NCBI GenBank assembly: GCA_000492175.2
Contig: CP097573.1
Span: 372,001 to 436,000 of the forward strand
Source of the DNA: Firmicutes bacterium ASF500
Lineage (GTDB): Bacteria > Bacillota > Clostridia > Oscillospirales > Oscillospiraceae
Direction of reading: 5' to 3'
DNA: 64,000 nt
Part shown: positions 50,640-59,680 of the stretch, in pieces
How positions within the stretch are numbered: position 1 is the first letter of the stretch
Layout: each line of letters starts with the position of its first letter
Translations under genes and position numbers: made by a program
The notes under the pieces: model-generated
Databases searched by the model: none
Told to the model about the DNA's origin: nothing
Seen by the model: the letters and a program-made list of their open reading frames with translations, nothing else

Positions 50640-50759
50640 TCGTAGGGCGGGACGACCCGGCCCGCCGTTCTCCGGAGGATGGCGCAATTCTTGAGGACGC
50701 AACTCTGGAATACGGCGCAACCCCGGAGGACGGCGCGCCGGGGTCGTCGCGCCCTACAC
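50640..50759. repeat. 120-bp 'VGRDD' intergenic repeat, copy 2
   Basis: Inverse orientation of 33833-33955. It runs from GTAGGGCGGGACGACC to GGTCGTCGCGCCCTAC with the same internal degenerate units. Confidence 0.8.
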
Positions 50760-50784
50760 ATGCGGTCTGCGGGGCCGCATGGGA

Positions 50785-50809
50785 CGGGCGGATGATATCC
50801 GCCCCTACA
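50785..50809. repeat. TAGGGGCGGATATTATCCGCC palindrome, copy 2 (inverted)
   Basis: CGGGCGGATGATATCCGCCC followed by CTACA; mirror of 50509-50532. Confidence 0.7.
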
Positions 50810-50828
50810 AAACTGAAAACTGCGAAGT

Positions 50829-50866
50829 AAGCCGCCCTGGAAAGCCTCCAAGGCGGCTTTCTCTCT
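50829..50866 (+). terminator. Plus-strand terminator
   Basis: AAGCCGCC / GGCGGCTTTCTCT. The nearest upstream plus gene is sigG, 350 bp away. Confidence 0.6.
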
Positions 50867-50911
50867 CCCTCCACCGCCCACCCGGCGGCGCAATGACAAT
50901 AGTGGTATGAA

Positions 50912-50937
50912 AAGACCGCCCCAAAAAGGGCGGTCTT
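50912..50937 (-). terminator. Terminator of the ZIP gene
   Basis: AAGACCGCCC / GGGCGGTCTT with A5 loop, abutting the minus-strand stop. Confidence 0.85.
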
Positions 50938-50940
50938 ATG

Positions 50941-51723
50941 TCAACCAAGAGCCACGTCCAGGATCATCATAACGAGAAACCCGGCCATAACCCCCAGGGT
51001 GCCTGAGTGGCCTCCCTGGGACAGGTTGGCCTCGGGGATAAGCTCCTCCACCACCACATAGAGCATGGCCCCGGCGGCGAAGGACAACAGCCAGGGCAGA
51101 ACCAGCTGGACCGTCCCGGCCACCAGCACGGTGAGCAGGGCGAACACAGGCTCCACCAGCCCGGATGCGGCCCCGATGAGGAAGGCCTTCCCCTTCCCCA
51201 TCCCCTCCTGGTACAGAGGCAGGGAGATGGCCGCTCCCTCGGGGAAGTTCTGGATGCCAATCCCGATAGCCAGGGCGGTGGACGCGGTGAGGAGGGCCGT
51301 GTCCCTGTTCTGGGCGGCCAGGGCGAAGGACACCCCCACCGCCATTCCCTCCGGGATGTTGTGGAGGGTGACGGCCAGCACCAGCAGGGCAGTCCGGCTG
51401 GGCCCGCCCCCCCGGTGGAAGGACTCCGGCCCAAAATGGGGCAGAATCTGGTCCATCAGCAGCAGAAAGCCGATGCCCAGGACGGAGCCTCCGGCGGCGG
51501 GGAGCCAGCCCGCCTGCCCCAGCTCCTCCGCCTTCTCGATGGCCGGGATGAGCAGCGACCACATGCTAGCCGCGATCATCACCCCGGCGGCAAAGCCCAG
51601 CATGACCCGGTGGAGGGTTTTGGAGTTTTTCTTGCGGAACAAAAAGACTACAGCGGCCCCGGAGGCGGTCATCAGGGCGGTGAAGCCCGTGCCCCCAGCG
51701 GCCCAAAGAAGTGCCTGTAACAC
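50941..51723 (-). CDS. ZIP-family divalent metal transporter
   Basis: A 260-aa membrane protein with eight helices. Metal-site motifs on helices IV and V: VTLHNIPEGMAVGVSFA and GIGIQNFPEGAAISLPL. It resembles bacterial ZupT/GufA importers of zinc, iron or manganese. GTG start at 51723 with SD AAAGGA. Monocistronic. Confidence 0.92.
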   Translation of the reverse strand: MLQALLWAAGGTGFTALMTASGAAVVFLFRKKNSKTLHRVMLGFAAGVMIAASMWSLLIPAIEKAEELGQAGWLPAAGGSVLGIGFLLLMDQILPHFGPESFHRGGGPSRTALLVLAVTLHNIPEGMAVGVSFALAAQNRDTALLTASTALAIGIGIQNFPEGAAISLPLYQEGMGKGKAFLIGAASGLVEPVFALLTVLVAGTVQLVLPWLLSFAAGAMLYVVVEELIPEANLSQGGHSGTLGVMAGFLVMMILDVALG

Positions 51724-51786
51724 GATGTATGAATCCTTTCTGGAACACTCGCAGGTGCGCACCTGTACGGTTGCTTCCAGACTAGG

Positions 51787-52815
51787 CTATGCGCGGAGGA
51801 ACCATTTTGCCATCCAGTACCCGATAGCCATACAGCCGGGGAAGGTGAGGACCCAGGCCAGGGCGATTCTTCCGGCCACCGCCCGGTCGGGTCGGGACCT
51901 CCCGGCGCTCCCCGCCCCCAGCAGGGCGCAGGTGCGGGTGTGGGTGGTGGAGACGGGCAGGCCCAGCAGGGTGGCGCCCAGGAGGCAGGCGATGTTCCCC
52001 AGGTCGGCGGCAAGACCCTCCTGGGGGCCCAGGGAGACCATCTCTCGGCCCACCGTGTCGATGATCCTGCGCCCGCCCATCAGGGTGCCCAGGGCCATGA
52101 AGAGGGCGCACAGAGCCATCAGCCAAACGGGAATGAGGAAGGTCCCCTCGTCCTCCCTGCCCTGGGCCAGGGCGCTGCCCAAGAGGAACACGCCCAAAAA
52201 CTTCTGCCCGTCCTGGGCTCCGTGGAGAAAGGCGGTCACCGCCGCCCCGGGGAGCTGCGCCCCATGGAGTGTACGGTCAGACAGCTTTACAGCTTTCAGC
52301 CGCCTCAGAGCCCACCGTCCCGCCCCAAACCCGGCGGCGGCGGACAGAACCAGCCCCAGCAGCACCTTGGCCCAGCAGTCCCAGCGGATGCAGGAGAAGG
52401 AGCCCTCCAGGGCCACCGCCGCCCCGGAGATGCCGGCCACCAGGGCGTGGCTCTCGCTGGTGGGGATGCCGAAGAGCCAGGCCAGCCCCGCCCACAGGAC
52501 GATTGCCGTCATGGCGGCGCACAGGGCGGTGAGGGCCTCCCCTGTCCCCCCACCGAAGGAGGCGATGGAGTACACCGTCTCCGCCACCGAGGCGTTCACC
52601 GACGTGACGCACAGCACACCCAAAAAGTTGCACACCGCCGCCATCACCACGGCGGTCCGGAACGGGAGGGCCCCCGTCACCACCACCCCGGCAATGGCGT
52701 TGGGGGCGTCCGTCCAGCCGTTGACCAGCAGGACGGCCAAAATCAGCAGAACGGTGGAGAGAAGGGCGGGATTTTGGACCATCTGGCCCAGAAAAGACGC
52801 AAAAGAAAGGGGCAT
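51787..52815 (-). CDS. pit: Inorganic phosphate transporter, PiT family
   Basis: A 342-aa membrane protein with the two PiT signature repeats: NGWTDAPNAIAGVVVTGAL (N-terminal) and FLHGAQDGQKFLGVF (C-terminal), plus WLFGIPTSESHALVAGI and GLPVSTTHTRTCALLG. Low-affinity metal-phosphate symporter. MPLS at 52815 is 8 nt from GGAGG. No phoU-like gene is adjacent. The start lies inside a perfect hairpin (52809-52835). Confidence 0.93.
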   Translation of the reverse strand: MPLSFASFLGQMVQNPALLSTVLLILAVLLVNGWTDAPNAIAGVVVTGALPFRTAVVMAAVCNFLGVLCVTSVNASVAETVYSIASFGGGTGEALTALCAAMTAIVLWAGLAWLFGIPTSESHALVAGISGAAVALEGSFSCIRWDCWAKVLLGLVLSAAAGFGAGRWALRRLKAVKLSDRTLHGAQLPGAAVTAFLHGAQDGQKFLGVFLLGSALAQGREDEGTFLIPVWLMALCALFMALGTLMGGRRIIDTVGREMVSLGPQEGLAADLGNIACLLGATLLGLPVSTTHTRTCALLGAGSAGRSRPDRAVAGRIALAWVLTFPGCMAIGYWMAKWFLRA

Positions 52816-52835
52816 GGACGACACCTCCATGCCCC
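52809..52835 (-). promoter_or_regulatory. Hairpin covering the pit ribosome-binding site and start codon
   Basis: GGGGCATGGA (52809-52818) and TCCATGCCCC (52826-52835), 7-nt loop. The two possible ATGs lie in opposite arms and the SD lies in arm and loop, so folding would block initiation. Confidence 0.6.
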
Positions 52836-52870
52836 AAATTATGCGGCGGTTAGCCGGAATAGCACCTCGT

Positions 52871-53314
52871 TCAGCTCTGATACAGCCAGGCCTGCAAATG
52901 TTCCTCGTCCATGACCTCCAGCCCCGCCTCGTCCAGCAGCCTGGCGGCGACTCCCCAACCGGGGGTGAGGGTGTGGGTAAAGGTACCGTCGTAGACCTCC
53001 CCGCAGCCGCAGGAGGGGGACCGTGCCTTCAAAATTGCCACGGTACAGCCGTTCTCCCTGGCGATCTCCACCGCCCGCTCCGCCCCGGCCCGGTAGGCAG
53101 CGGTGACATCCTGGCCGTCCTCGGTGACCACCCGGCCGTCGGGCTGGAGCTCCGCAGGGCTCCGGGGGACATCCAGTCCCCCCAGCACCTCGGGACAGAC
53201 GGGAATCAGGTTGTGCCCCGCCCGGTGCAGTTCGATGATCTGACGGTCCAGGCGGCTCTGCCCGTCGTACCGGCAGGGCTCCCCCAAAAAGCAGTGGCTG
53301 ACTAAGATGTTCAT
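52871..53314 (-). CDS. DUF523 family protein (TudS-like)
   Basis: A 147-aa protein: MNILVSHCFLGEPCRYDGQS, NLIPVCPEVLGGLDVPRSPAE and AILKARSPSCGCGEVYDGTF. The conserved Cys residues fit DUF523, which includes TudS, a [4Fe-4S] thiouracil desulfurase. Complete, small single-domain form. Immediately upstream of the pit gene. Confidence 0.9.
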   Translation of the reverse strand: MNILVSHCFLGEPCRYDGQSRLDRQIIELHRAGHNLIPVCPEVLGGLDVPRSPAELQPDGRVVTEDGQDVTAAYRAGAERAVEIARENGCTVAILKARSPSCGCGEVYDGTFTHTLTPGWGVAARLLDEAGLEVMDEEHLQAWLYQS

Positions 53315-53330
53315 GTATGTCCCTCCTACG

Positions 53331-53356
53331 AAAAGCGGCCCGCCGGTGGGCGGGCC
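53331..53356 (-). terminator. Terminator of ireB
   Basis: GGCCCGCC / GGCGGGCC with GCTTTTCG following on the minus strand. Confidence 0.75.
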
Positions 53357-53369
53357 GTCCTTGGTCTGT

Positions 53370-53621
53370 TCAGTGGGTCAGGTAGTATCTGACCAGGGTC
53401 TGGAGCAGCTCGTCCCGGTCCGCCTTGCGGATGAGGGCACGGGCGTTGTTGTGGTTGGTGATATAGGTGGGGTCCTCGGACAGGATATAGCCCACGATCT
53501 GATTGATGGGGTTATAGCCTTTCTCCTGCAGGGCCTGATACACCGTGGTCAGGATGGCCTTGATCTCCATGTCCCGCTGGTCACCCAGACTGAACTTTCT
53601 GGTGTAGTCCATATCTCCCAT
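53370..53621 (-). CDS. IreB family regulatory phosphoprotein
   Basis: An 83-aa UPF0297/DUF965 protein: [57 protein letters not shown]. IreB of Enterococcus is phosphorylated by the PASTA kinase IreK and affects cell-envelope stress resistance. Usually near ruvX and mltG in Firmicutes, but not here. ATG at 53621 after GGGAGGTG. Confidence 0.93.
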   Translation of the reverse strand: MGDMDYTRKFSLGDQRDMEIKAILTTVYQALQEKGYNPINQIVGYILSEDPTYITNHNNARALIRKADRDELLQTLVRYYLTH

Positions 53622-53716
53622 ATTCACACCTCCCAAATTATATATCTGTGACTAGTCTACTCCAAAACTCCGGGGATGTAAAGACCTTTCGGGAAATTTA
53701 ATAGAAATGAAATAAT

Positions 53717-54913
53717 TTATTTCTCCGTCATGGCCGCCGCCGCCACCTGGAGCAGGGCCGACAGCATAGCCGCCGCAAAGACATACTGCACCCCCCAGGC
53801 CTTCCAGATCATACCCATGACGGGGGAGGCGATAATAGCCATCACATGGTCCACGCTCAGTCCCACCGACAGGGTCCGGGTGACCTCGCTGGGGTCCAGG
53901 GCGATGGAGCGCATCATGTAGGAGTGGACCATGTTGAACTGCTCAAAGAGAACGCAGAGCACATAGGCCCCGTAGACCAGCCAGGTCAGCGGGTCTCTCA
54001 GGCCGAAGGTCCCCCCTGCCAGCATCCCGGCCAGCCAGCCCATCACCGAGAAGCTGACGGCGATGTACAGCGCCTCCAGCAGCAGCATCTTCTTCACACC
54101 CAGCCTGTCCAGCATCCTGCCGATGACAGGGGCCAGCCAGGTCCCCGCCAGGTGGACCACGATGGTGAGCAGGGCCACGGTGTCCGCCCCCTGCCCCAGC
54201 AGGTTGATGATGACCCAGGGGGCAAAGACGATCTTAATCCGCTTCTGACAGCCATTGGCCAGGGTGACCATGTAGTAGGGCATGTACCGCTTGCGGAAGA
54301 GGAGCTTGTGGTTTTTAACCCCCTCCCCCCGGGGCATAGAGCGGACCATCATGACCAGCAGTACGATGGCCGCCGCCGTCGTCACCGCGCCCAGGGCGAA
54401 GGGCAGGATGGTCCCAGCTTCAAAGCTGAACAGGCCCGTCCGGAAGCCGAGGAAGACCAGCACCGCCGCCACCATGGAGAACAGGGTGTTGACCCCCTTG
54501 AACTTTCCCAGGGTCTCCCCCACCTTCCCCTTCTCGGCCAGGTCCATGGAGATGGCGTCGTTGAGGGGCATGAACAGGTGCATACCCAGCGAGTGGATGA
54601 ACAGGAAGACCAGCATGGTCCCGTAGCCGGGGGACATCCAGCCCATGACGATCAGCCCCACCAGTACTAGGGCCTGAGCCACCACCGACATCCACAGGTT
54701 GCCCATAAAGCCCAGCGCCGCCACCAGCACCATGCACAGGATGCCGGGACTCTCCCGGGGAATCTCGATGAACCCCCGCTGGACAGAATCGATGTGAAAG
54801 ACCTCGTTGAAGTAGTTGGAAAAAATGTTGCTCCCCAGCCCGTTGGCCAGAGCGGTGAGGGCCAGCACCGCCGCAAAAAGGCGGACCGCCTGTTGGCGTT
54901 TTTGTTGGGTCAT
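53717..54913 (-). CDS. MFS transporter
   Basis: A 398-aa protein with about 12 helices. QQAVRLFAAVLALTALANGL begins helix 1; conserved loop GRMLDRLGVKKMLLLEALY is the A-like motif between helices 8 and 9. NEVFHIDSVQRGFIEIPRESPG and FMPLNDAISMDLAEKGKVG are typical of a clostridial MFS subgroup of unknown substrate. ATG at 54913. Confidence 0.9.
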   Translation of the reverse strand: MTQQKRQQAVRLFAAVLALTALANGLGSNIFSNYFNEVFHIDSVQRGFIEIPRESPGILCMVLVAALGFMGNLWMSVVAQALVLVGLIVMGWMSPGYGTMLVFLFIHSLGMHLFMPLNDAISMDLAEKGKVGETLGKFKGVNTLFSMVAAVLVFLGFRTGLFSFEAGTILPFALGAVTTAAAIVLLVMMVRSMPRGEGVKNHKLLFRKRYMPYYMVTLANGCQKRIKIVFAPWVIINLLGQGADTVALLTIVVHLAGTWLAPVIGRMLDRLGVKKMLLLEALYIAVSFSVMGWLAGMLAGGTFGLRDPLTWLVYGAYVLCVLFEQFNMVHSYMMRSIALDPSEVTRTLSVGLSVDHVMAIIASPVMGMIWKAWGVQYVFAAAMLSALLQVAAAAMTEK

Positions 54914-54945
54914 AATATGTTTTTTCTCTCCCGATGGTTTATTTG

Positions 54946-55060
54946 TAGGGGCCGACGACCTCGGCGGCCTGTCGCCTTCGTAGGGACGCTTCACGAAGCG
55001 TCCGCCCCGCCTGTCTTGTACTGCCCTGTGGATACGGACGCATCATGATGCGTCCCTACA
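54946..55060. repeat. Cluster of three TAGGG-palindromes
   Basis: TAGGGGCCGACGACCTCGGC (from 54946), TAGGGACGCTTCACGAAGCG (from 54980), and GGACGCATCATGATGCGTCC-CTACA (55036-55060, inverted). They fill the gap between spoIIIE and the MFS gene. The last unit supplies the spoIIIE stop codon. Confidence 0.75.
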
Positions 55061-57968
55061 GCGTATCCTCCTCCGCCCGGTCCAGAGCCTCCTCCACGTC
55101 GAAGGGGGGAGTGTCCTCCATGGCTGCGGAAGCCGGAGCGGGAGGAGCTGCGGGCGGGTCGCCGGGGGTGGTAATGCCCTGGCGGTACTTCATCTCCTGC
55201 CACTGCTCCTTGGTGACCAGCAGCTGCCGGGGCTTGGAGCCCTCGAAGGGGCCCACGATGCCCTTCTCCTCCAGCTGGTCCACCAGCCGGGCGGCACGGG
55301 CATAGCCCAGCTTCAGCCGCCGCTGGAGCATGGACACCGAGGCCTGTCCCGTCTCCACCACCACCTCGGCGGCGGCGTCGATGAGCTCGTCAAACTCGCT
55401 GTCCACGTCCTCGGGAGCGGAGCCGCCCACACCCTTGGAGCCCTTGTCCTTCTCGGCGGCGTTGTGCTCGATCTCCTCCATGACAGCGTTGTCGTACTGA
55501 GCCGCGCCGCTGTTCTGCTTGACAAAATTCACCACAGCGGCCACTTCCGGGTCGGAGATGAAGCAGCCCTGAACACGGGTGGGCTTGCCGGAGCCCAGAG
55601 GGGCGAAGAGCATATCTCCTCTGCCCACCAGCTTCTCCGCACCCTGGGTGTCCAGAATAATCCGGGACTCCATGGCGGAGGCCACGGCGAAGGCGATTCT
55701 GGACGGAATATTTGCTTTCATCAGGCCGGTGATCACGTCGGCGGAGGGCCGCTGAGTGGCGATCACCAGGTGCATTCCGGCGGCGCGGCCCATCTGGGCC
55801 ACCCGGCAGATGGACTCCTCCACCTCCTTGGCGGCTACCAGCATCAGGTCGGCCAGCTCGTCGATGAGGACCACGATGGCGGGCATCTTGTCCACGCCCT
55901 CGGTGCGGGCGGCGTAGGCGTTGTACTCCTCCAGCTTGCGCACCCCCACCTCGGAGAAGGTGCGGTAGCGCTTCATCATCTCGGTGACCGCCCACTGGAG
56001 GGCTCCCGCCGCCTTCTTGGGGTCGGTGACCACGGGGATGAGCAGATGGGGAATGCCGTTGTAAATGCCCAGCTCCACCATTTTGGGGTCCACCATGATG
56101 AGGCGGACCTCCTCCGGGGTGGCCTTGTAGAGCAGAGAGGTGATGATGGTGTTGGTACACACCGACTTGCCCGAGCCGGTGGTACCGGCAATGAGCAGGT
56201 GGGGCAGCTTGCCGATGTCGCCAATGATGGCCTGTCCGCTGATGTCCTTGCCCACGGCGAAGGAGGTCTTGGACTTGCTGCCTGTAAAGCTGGTGGAGCC
56301 GATAACCTCGTGGATGCTCACCGGGGAGACCACCTTGTTGGGCACCTCGATGCCCACCACGGAGATTTTGTCCGGAATGGGAGCGATGCGCACACCGGTG
56401 GCCCCCAGGGCCAGGGCGATGTCGTCGGCCAGGTTGGTCAGCTTGTTCAGCTTGACCCCCTGCTCCAGGGCCAGCTCATACCGGGTGACCGACGGCCCCC
56501 GGACCACGTTGATGATGTTGGCGTCGATGCCGAAGGAGTGGATGGTGTCCCCCAGCCGCTGGCGGTTGGCGTTCAGCTCGCCCAGGGCCTCCCCTCCGAT
56601 CTCTCCCCCATTTTCCCGCAGGAGGGACAGGGGCGGGTACTGATAGGGCGGCGTCTCCTGGCTCATGGTCTGCTGAATCTCCTGCTCCAGCTGAGCGGCC
56701 TCGCTGGCCGCCTCCTTGGCGGTCACCTTCTCCATCGCCGGCGCGGGAGCCGCCGGAGCCGGAGACGGCGTGGAGGGCATCCGCACCACAGGCGGGGTCG
56801 GCGGCAGAGGAGGCAGCGGGGCCTCCGGCGGCGCTGTGTAAGGACGGGGATGGTCCATCCGTTCCTCCGGCGCCGTCTCCACGGCCTGGACAGTGAATGC
56901 CTCCTCCCGCTCCTCGGGGACGGTCTCCGTCACTGCGGGGAGACTCCCAGGGTGGGAGATGGGCTCCGGCTTGGAGATGGCGGGGAAATCCGGGTCGTGC
57001 CGCGTGCCCTGCTCCACTGCGGGCTGGGGCGCGGGAGGCGCGGCCTCCTGTACCGGCGTCTCCTGGGGCCGCAGAAGCTGGTCGGGGGAGGGAACCCGGG
57101 ACTGACGGTTGAAAAAGCCCTTCTTTTTCCGCTCCGCCGCCGGAGGCTCCCGGCCGGCCAGGGGGCCGTCGTCCACGGGGATGTCGATGGAAGAACGGGA
57201 GGCGTTTCGGCCCGCTGGGGCCGGAAGGGGCGCGGGGCGCTCCTCATACCGGGGCTCCCGCTTCCGCTCGGGCTTCCGGGCGCTCTCCCGCTCCCGGCGG
57301 GGGGCGGGCTCGGGCTCCGGCTCGTACTCATACCGGGGGCGGCTGAAAATCCAGTCGGCCACGTCCCGGAGAGTGCGGTTGAAAGCGGTCAGCCCCATCA
57401 GCAGTCCGGCCAGCAGGGCCACAATGGCCGCGCCGAACTTGGTGAACAGGGAGATCATCCCCTGGGCCAGAACGCCGCCCAGCCCGCCGCCGGACTGGGT
57501 CAGCTTTCCGCTCTCCACCAGCAGGCCCCACAGCTGACTGTTCCACTCCAGAGGCTGGGCCAGCAGGGCGTGGAAGAAGCAGGAAAAGACCAGGGGCAGC
57601 AGCAGGGCGCAGACCACCCGCAGCCGCACCGGCCGTCCCCGGTGGAACATGAGGATATAGCTGCTCAGCAGCAGAGCGGGGGGCATCAGCCAGAACCCAT
57701 AGCCCAGCAGGCCCTTGATCAGGCCGCAGAACAGGTCGATGAAGATGGCCTCCATATTGAAGTAGCCAAAGCTGGAAAAGATAGCCAGCAGCAGGCAGAC
57801 TACCGCCCCGATCTCCCGGCGGTAGGGCTGTCTGGGCGGCGGGGCCTGCCGCCCTTTCGAGGAGCTCTTCCCCTTGGAGGAGGGCGCGGTCCGCCGTCCC
57901 CCGCTGTTGGAGGAGCGCCCCCCGCTGGATGCGGCCCGGCTCCCCCCTGTTTTCTTCTGTGTCGCCAT
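55056..57968 (-). CDS. spoIIIE: DNA translocase SpoIIIE/FtsK
   Basis: Pumps chromosomal DNA through the division or spore septum. The 970-aa protein has four N-terminal helices (about 50-195), a long Pro/Glu-rich linker (220-460) and a motor. The motor shows VVRGPSVTRYELALEQGVKLNK, Walker A GTTGSGKSVCTN, Walker B VVLIDELADLMLV, and a C-terminal gamma winged helix (ASVSMLQRRLKLGYARAARL). The stop codon TAG is the first triplet of an intergenic repeat. ATG at 57968. Confidence 0.95.
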   Translation of the reverse strand: MATQKKTGGSRAASSGGRSSNSGGRRTAPSSKGKSSSKGRQAPPPRQPYRREIGAVVCLLLAIFSSFGYFNMEAIFIDLFCGLIKGLLGYGFWLMPPALLLSSYILMFHRGRPVRLRVVCALLLPLVFSCFFHALLAQPLEWNSQLWGLLVESGKLTQSGGGLGGVLAQGMISLFTKFGAAIVALLAGLLMGLTAFNRTLRDVADWIFSRPRYEYEPEPEPAPRRERESARKPERKREPRYEERPAPLPAPAGRNASRSSIDIPVDDGPLAGREPPAAERKKKGFFNRQSRVPSPDQLLRPQETPVQEAAPPAPQPAVEQGTRHDPDFPAISKPEPISHPGSLPAVTETVPEEREEAFTVQAVETAPEERMDHPRPYTAPPEAPLPPLPPTPPVVRMPSTPSPAPAAPAPAMEKVTAKEAASEAAQLEQEIQQTMSQETPPYQYPPLSLLRENGGEIGGEALGELNANRQRLGDTIHSFGIDANIINVVRGPSVTRYELALEQGVKLNKLTNLADDIALALGATGVRIAPIPDKISVVGIEVPNKVVSPVSIHEVIGSTSFTGSKSKTSFAVGKDISGQAIIGDIGKLPHLLIAGTTGSGKSVCTNTIITSLLYKATPEEVRLIMVDPKMVELGIYNGIPHLLIPVVTDPKKAAGALQWAVTEMMKRYRTFSEVGVRKLEEYNAYAARTEGVDKMPAIVVLIDELADLMLVAAKEVEESICRVAQMGRAAGMHLVIATQRPSADVITGLMKANIPSRIAFAVASAMESRIILDTQGAEKLVGRGDMLFAPLGSGKPTRVQGCFISDPEVAAVVNFVKQNSGAAQYDNAVMEEIEHNAAEKDKGSKGVGGSAPEDVDSEFDELIDAAAEVVVETGQASVSMLQRRLKLGYARAARLVDQLEEKGIVGPFEGSKPRQLLVTKEQWQEMKYRQGITTPGDPPAAPPAPASAAMEDTPPFDVEEALDRAEEDTL

Positions 57969-57999
57969 TATGTAAACTTCCTTTCAGTTGCAGACAAAG

Positions 58000-58854
58000 C
58001 TATACCGCCGGGACAAAGGTCCAGTCCATAAAGATCAGCAGCAGCGCCAGCGCGCCCGCCCCCCAGCAGTAGAAGGCGAAGGCCCCGAAGCGGCCCTTGT
58101 CGGCCAGCAGCTTCACCAGCTGGATGGAGAAATAGCCCACCACCGCGGCGATGACCATGCCAAGCAGATATTTGGGCAGGTTTTCCTGGGGAATCCCCCC
58201 CTCCAGCTCCATCACGTCCAGCACCTTCAGCAGGGTGGCCCCCAGCACGGCGGGCAGGGACATGAGGAAGGAGTACCGCACGGCAAATTTTCGGTCAAAG
58301 CCCCGGACCATCCCGGCGGAAATGGTACAGCCGGAGCGGGACAGCCCTGGCACTGTGGCAACACCCTGTGCGACGCCCACCAGAAGCACGTCCAGAAGGG
58401 TGGCGCTGCGCACCGTCTTATGCCCCTTGGCCATCTGGTCGGAGAGAAACAGGATGCAGCCCGTCACCAGCAGGGCGCAGGCGACGAAAACGGGGTTGCT
58501 CCCCAGGGCCTCCACCTTGTCCTGAATGGGCAGTACCAGAAACAGGGGCAGGGTGCCCACAATGATCAGCAGCACCATCCGCCGGGCCTCCGGCGGGTTG
58601 CCCCGGTAGGTCCTGCGGGAGAACAGGTCGATGAAGAAGCTGAAAAACTCCAAAATCATCTCCCAGATGTCCTGCCAGTAGACCACGCACACCGCCAGCA
58701 GGGTGGCGAAGTGGAGCAGGACGTTAAACAGCTGGTCGGGCTCGGGCATCCCGAAAAAGTGCTGAAACAGAGTCAGGTGGCCTGAGCTGGAGATGGGCAG
58801 AAATTCGGCCACGCCCTGAACAAAGCCCAGGACGGCGGACATGAAGTAGGACAA
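58000..58854 (-). CDS. uppP: Undecaprenyl-diphosphatase (BacA/UppP)
   Basis: Dephosphorylates undecaprenyl-PP to recycle the cell-wall lipid carrier; confers bacitracin tolerance. A 284-aa membrane protein with GFVQGVAEFLPISSSGHL and VPGLSRSGCTISAGMVRG, the two inverted active-site repeats. TTG start at 58854 after GGGAGG. Confidence 0.95.
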   Translation of the reverse strand: MSYFMSAVLGFVQGVAEFLPISSSGHLTLFQHFFGMPEPDQLFNVLLHFATLLAVCVVYWQDIWEMILEFFSFFIDLFSRRTYRGNPPEARRMVLLIIVGTLPLFLVLPIQDKVEALGSNPVFVACALLVTGCILFLSDQMAKGHKTVRSATLLDVLLVGVAQGVATVPGLSRSGCTISAGMVRGFDRKFAVRYSFLMSLPAVLGATLLKVLDVMELEGGIPQENLPKYLLGMVIAAVVGYFSIQLVKLLADKGRFGAFAFYCWGAGALALLLIFMDWTFVPAV

Positions 58855-58962
58855 GATGATGTACCTCCCAAAGGGGCAAAAAGCCCATAAAATCAGTAAA
58901 TATTATATTAACACAGACCGGAGGAAAATTCCAGTGTTTTTATTCTGGCGTTGTGTCAAGTA

Positions 58963-58987
58963 AAAAGACGGGGTTTCCCCCGCCTTT
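58963..58987 (-). terminator. Terminator of the tepA-like gene
   Basis: GGCGGGG-gaaa-CCCCGTC on the minus strand followed by TTTTT. Confidence 0.75.
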
Positions 58988-59659
58988 TCAGCGTTTTTTC
59001 TCCTCGATCATCCCATACAGGCACTCCAGGGCGTCGGACAGACCGCCGATCTGGTCGATGAGGCCCAGCTCCACCGCCTCCTCGCCGTAGATGACGCTGC
59101 CCACGTCAGCGGCCAGCTCACCCGTTTGGAGCATCAGCTTTGTAAAGGCTTCCCGCTTCACACGGCTGTTGGCGGTGACGAACTGCAAAATGCGCTCCTG
59201 AATACGCTCGAAGTAGTAGAAGGTCTGGGGCACGCCGATGACCAGGCCGTTGAGCCGGACCGGGTGAATGGTCATAGCTGCCGACGGGGCGATAAAGGAC
59301 CTCTGCGCCGACACCGCCAGGGGCACGCCGATAGAGTGGCTCCCCCCCAGCACCAGGGATACGGTGGGCTTGGACATGGAGGCGATTACCTCCGAAATTG
59401 CCAGCCCGGCCTCCACGTCTCCCCCGCCGTTGTTCAGCAGAATCAGCAGACCGTCTACCTCTCTGCTCCCCTCGATGGTAGCCAGAAGGGGCAGGACATG
59501 CTCATATTTGGTGCTCTTGCTGGTGGGCGGCAGCAGCTGGTGCCCCTCGATCTGCCCCACAATGGTCAGCACATAGACCGTCCCCCGGTCCGTGCGGATT
59601 AGCGACGACCCCAGGTCCTCAATTGAATTTTCGGAAATTTGCTCCTGTTCCTCGTCCAT
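58988..59659 (-). CDS. ClpP-like serine protease, TepA family
   Basis: A 223-aa cytoplasmic SDH-clan protease. GQIEGHQLLPPTSKSTKYEHVLP, LLILLNNGGGDVEAGLAIS, LVLGGSHSIGVPLAVSA (catalytic Ser) and AAMTIHPVRLNG (His). TepA is linked to protein export and to degradation of small acid-soluble spore proteins during outgrowth. Near spoIIIE, as in Bacillus. Confidence 0.9.
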   Translation of the reverse strand: MDEEQEQISENSIEDLGSSLIRTDRGTVYVLTIVGQIEGHQLLPPTSKSTKYEHVLPLLATIEGSREVDGLLILLNNGGGDVEAGLAISEVIASMSKPTVSLVLGGSHSIGVPLAVSAQRSFIAPSAAMTIHPVRLNGLVIGVPQTFYYFERIQERILQFVTANSRVKREAFTKLMLQTGELAADVGSVIYGEEAVELGLIDQIGGLSDALECLYGMIEEKKR

Positions 59660-59680
59660 AAGACAGCGCCTCCTTTTGTG

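Noticed and set aside
51065..53305. 746-codon plus-strand frame across the ZIP, pit and DUF523 genes
   Set aside because: It runs antisense through three recognisable genes and has no family features.
55464..58031. Very long plus-strand open frame opposite spoIIIE
   Set aside because: The frame is a GC-rich shadow of the minus-strand gene; the product is low-complexity Gly/His/Leu/Arg without motifs or SD, while the minus frame is a clear FtsK/SpoIIIE.
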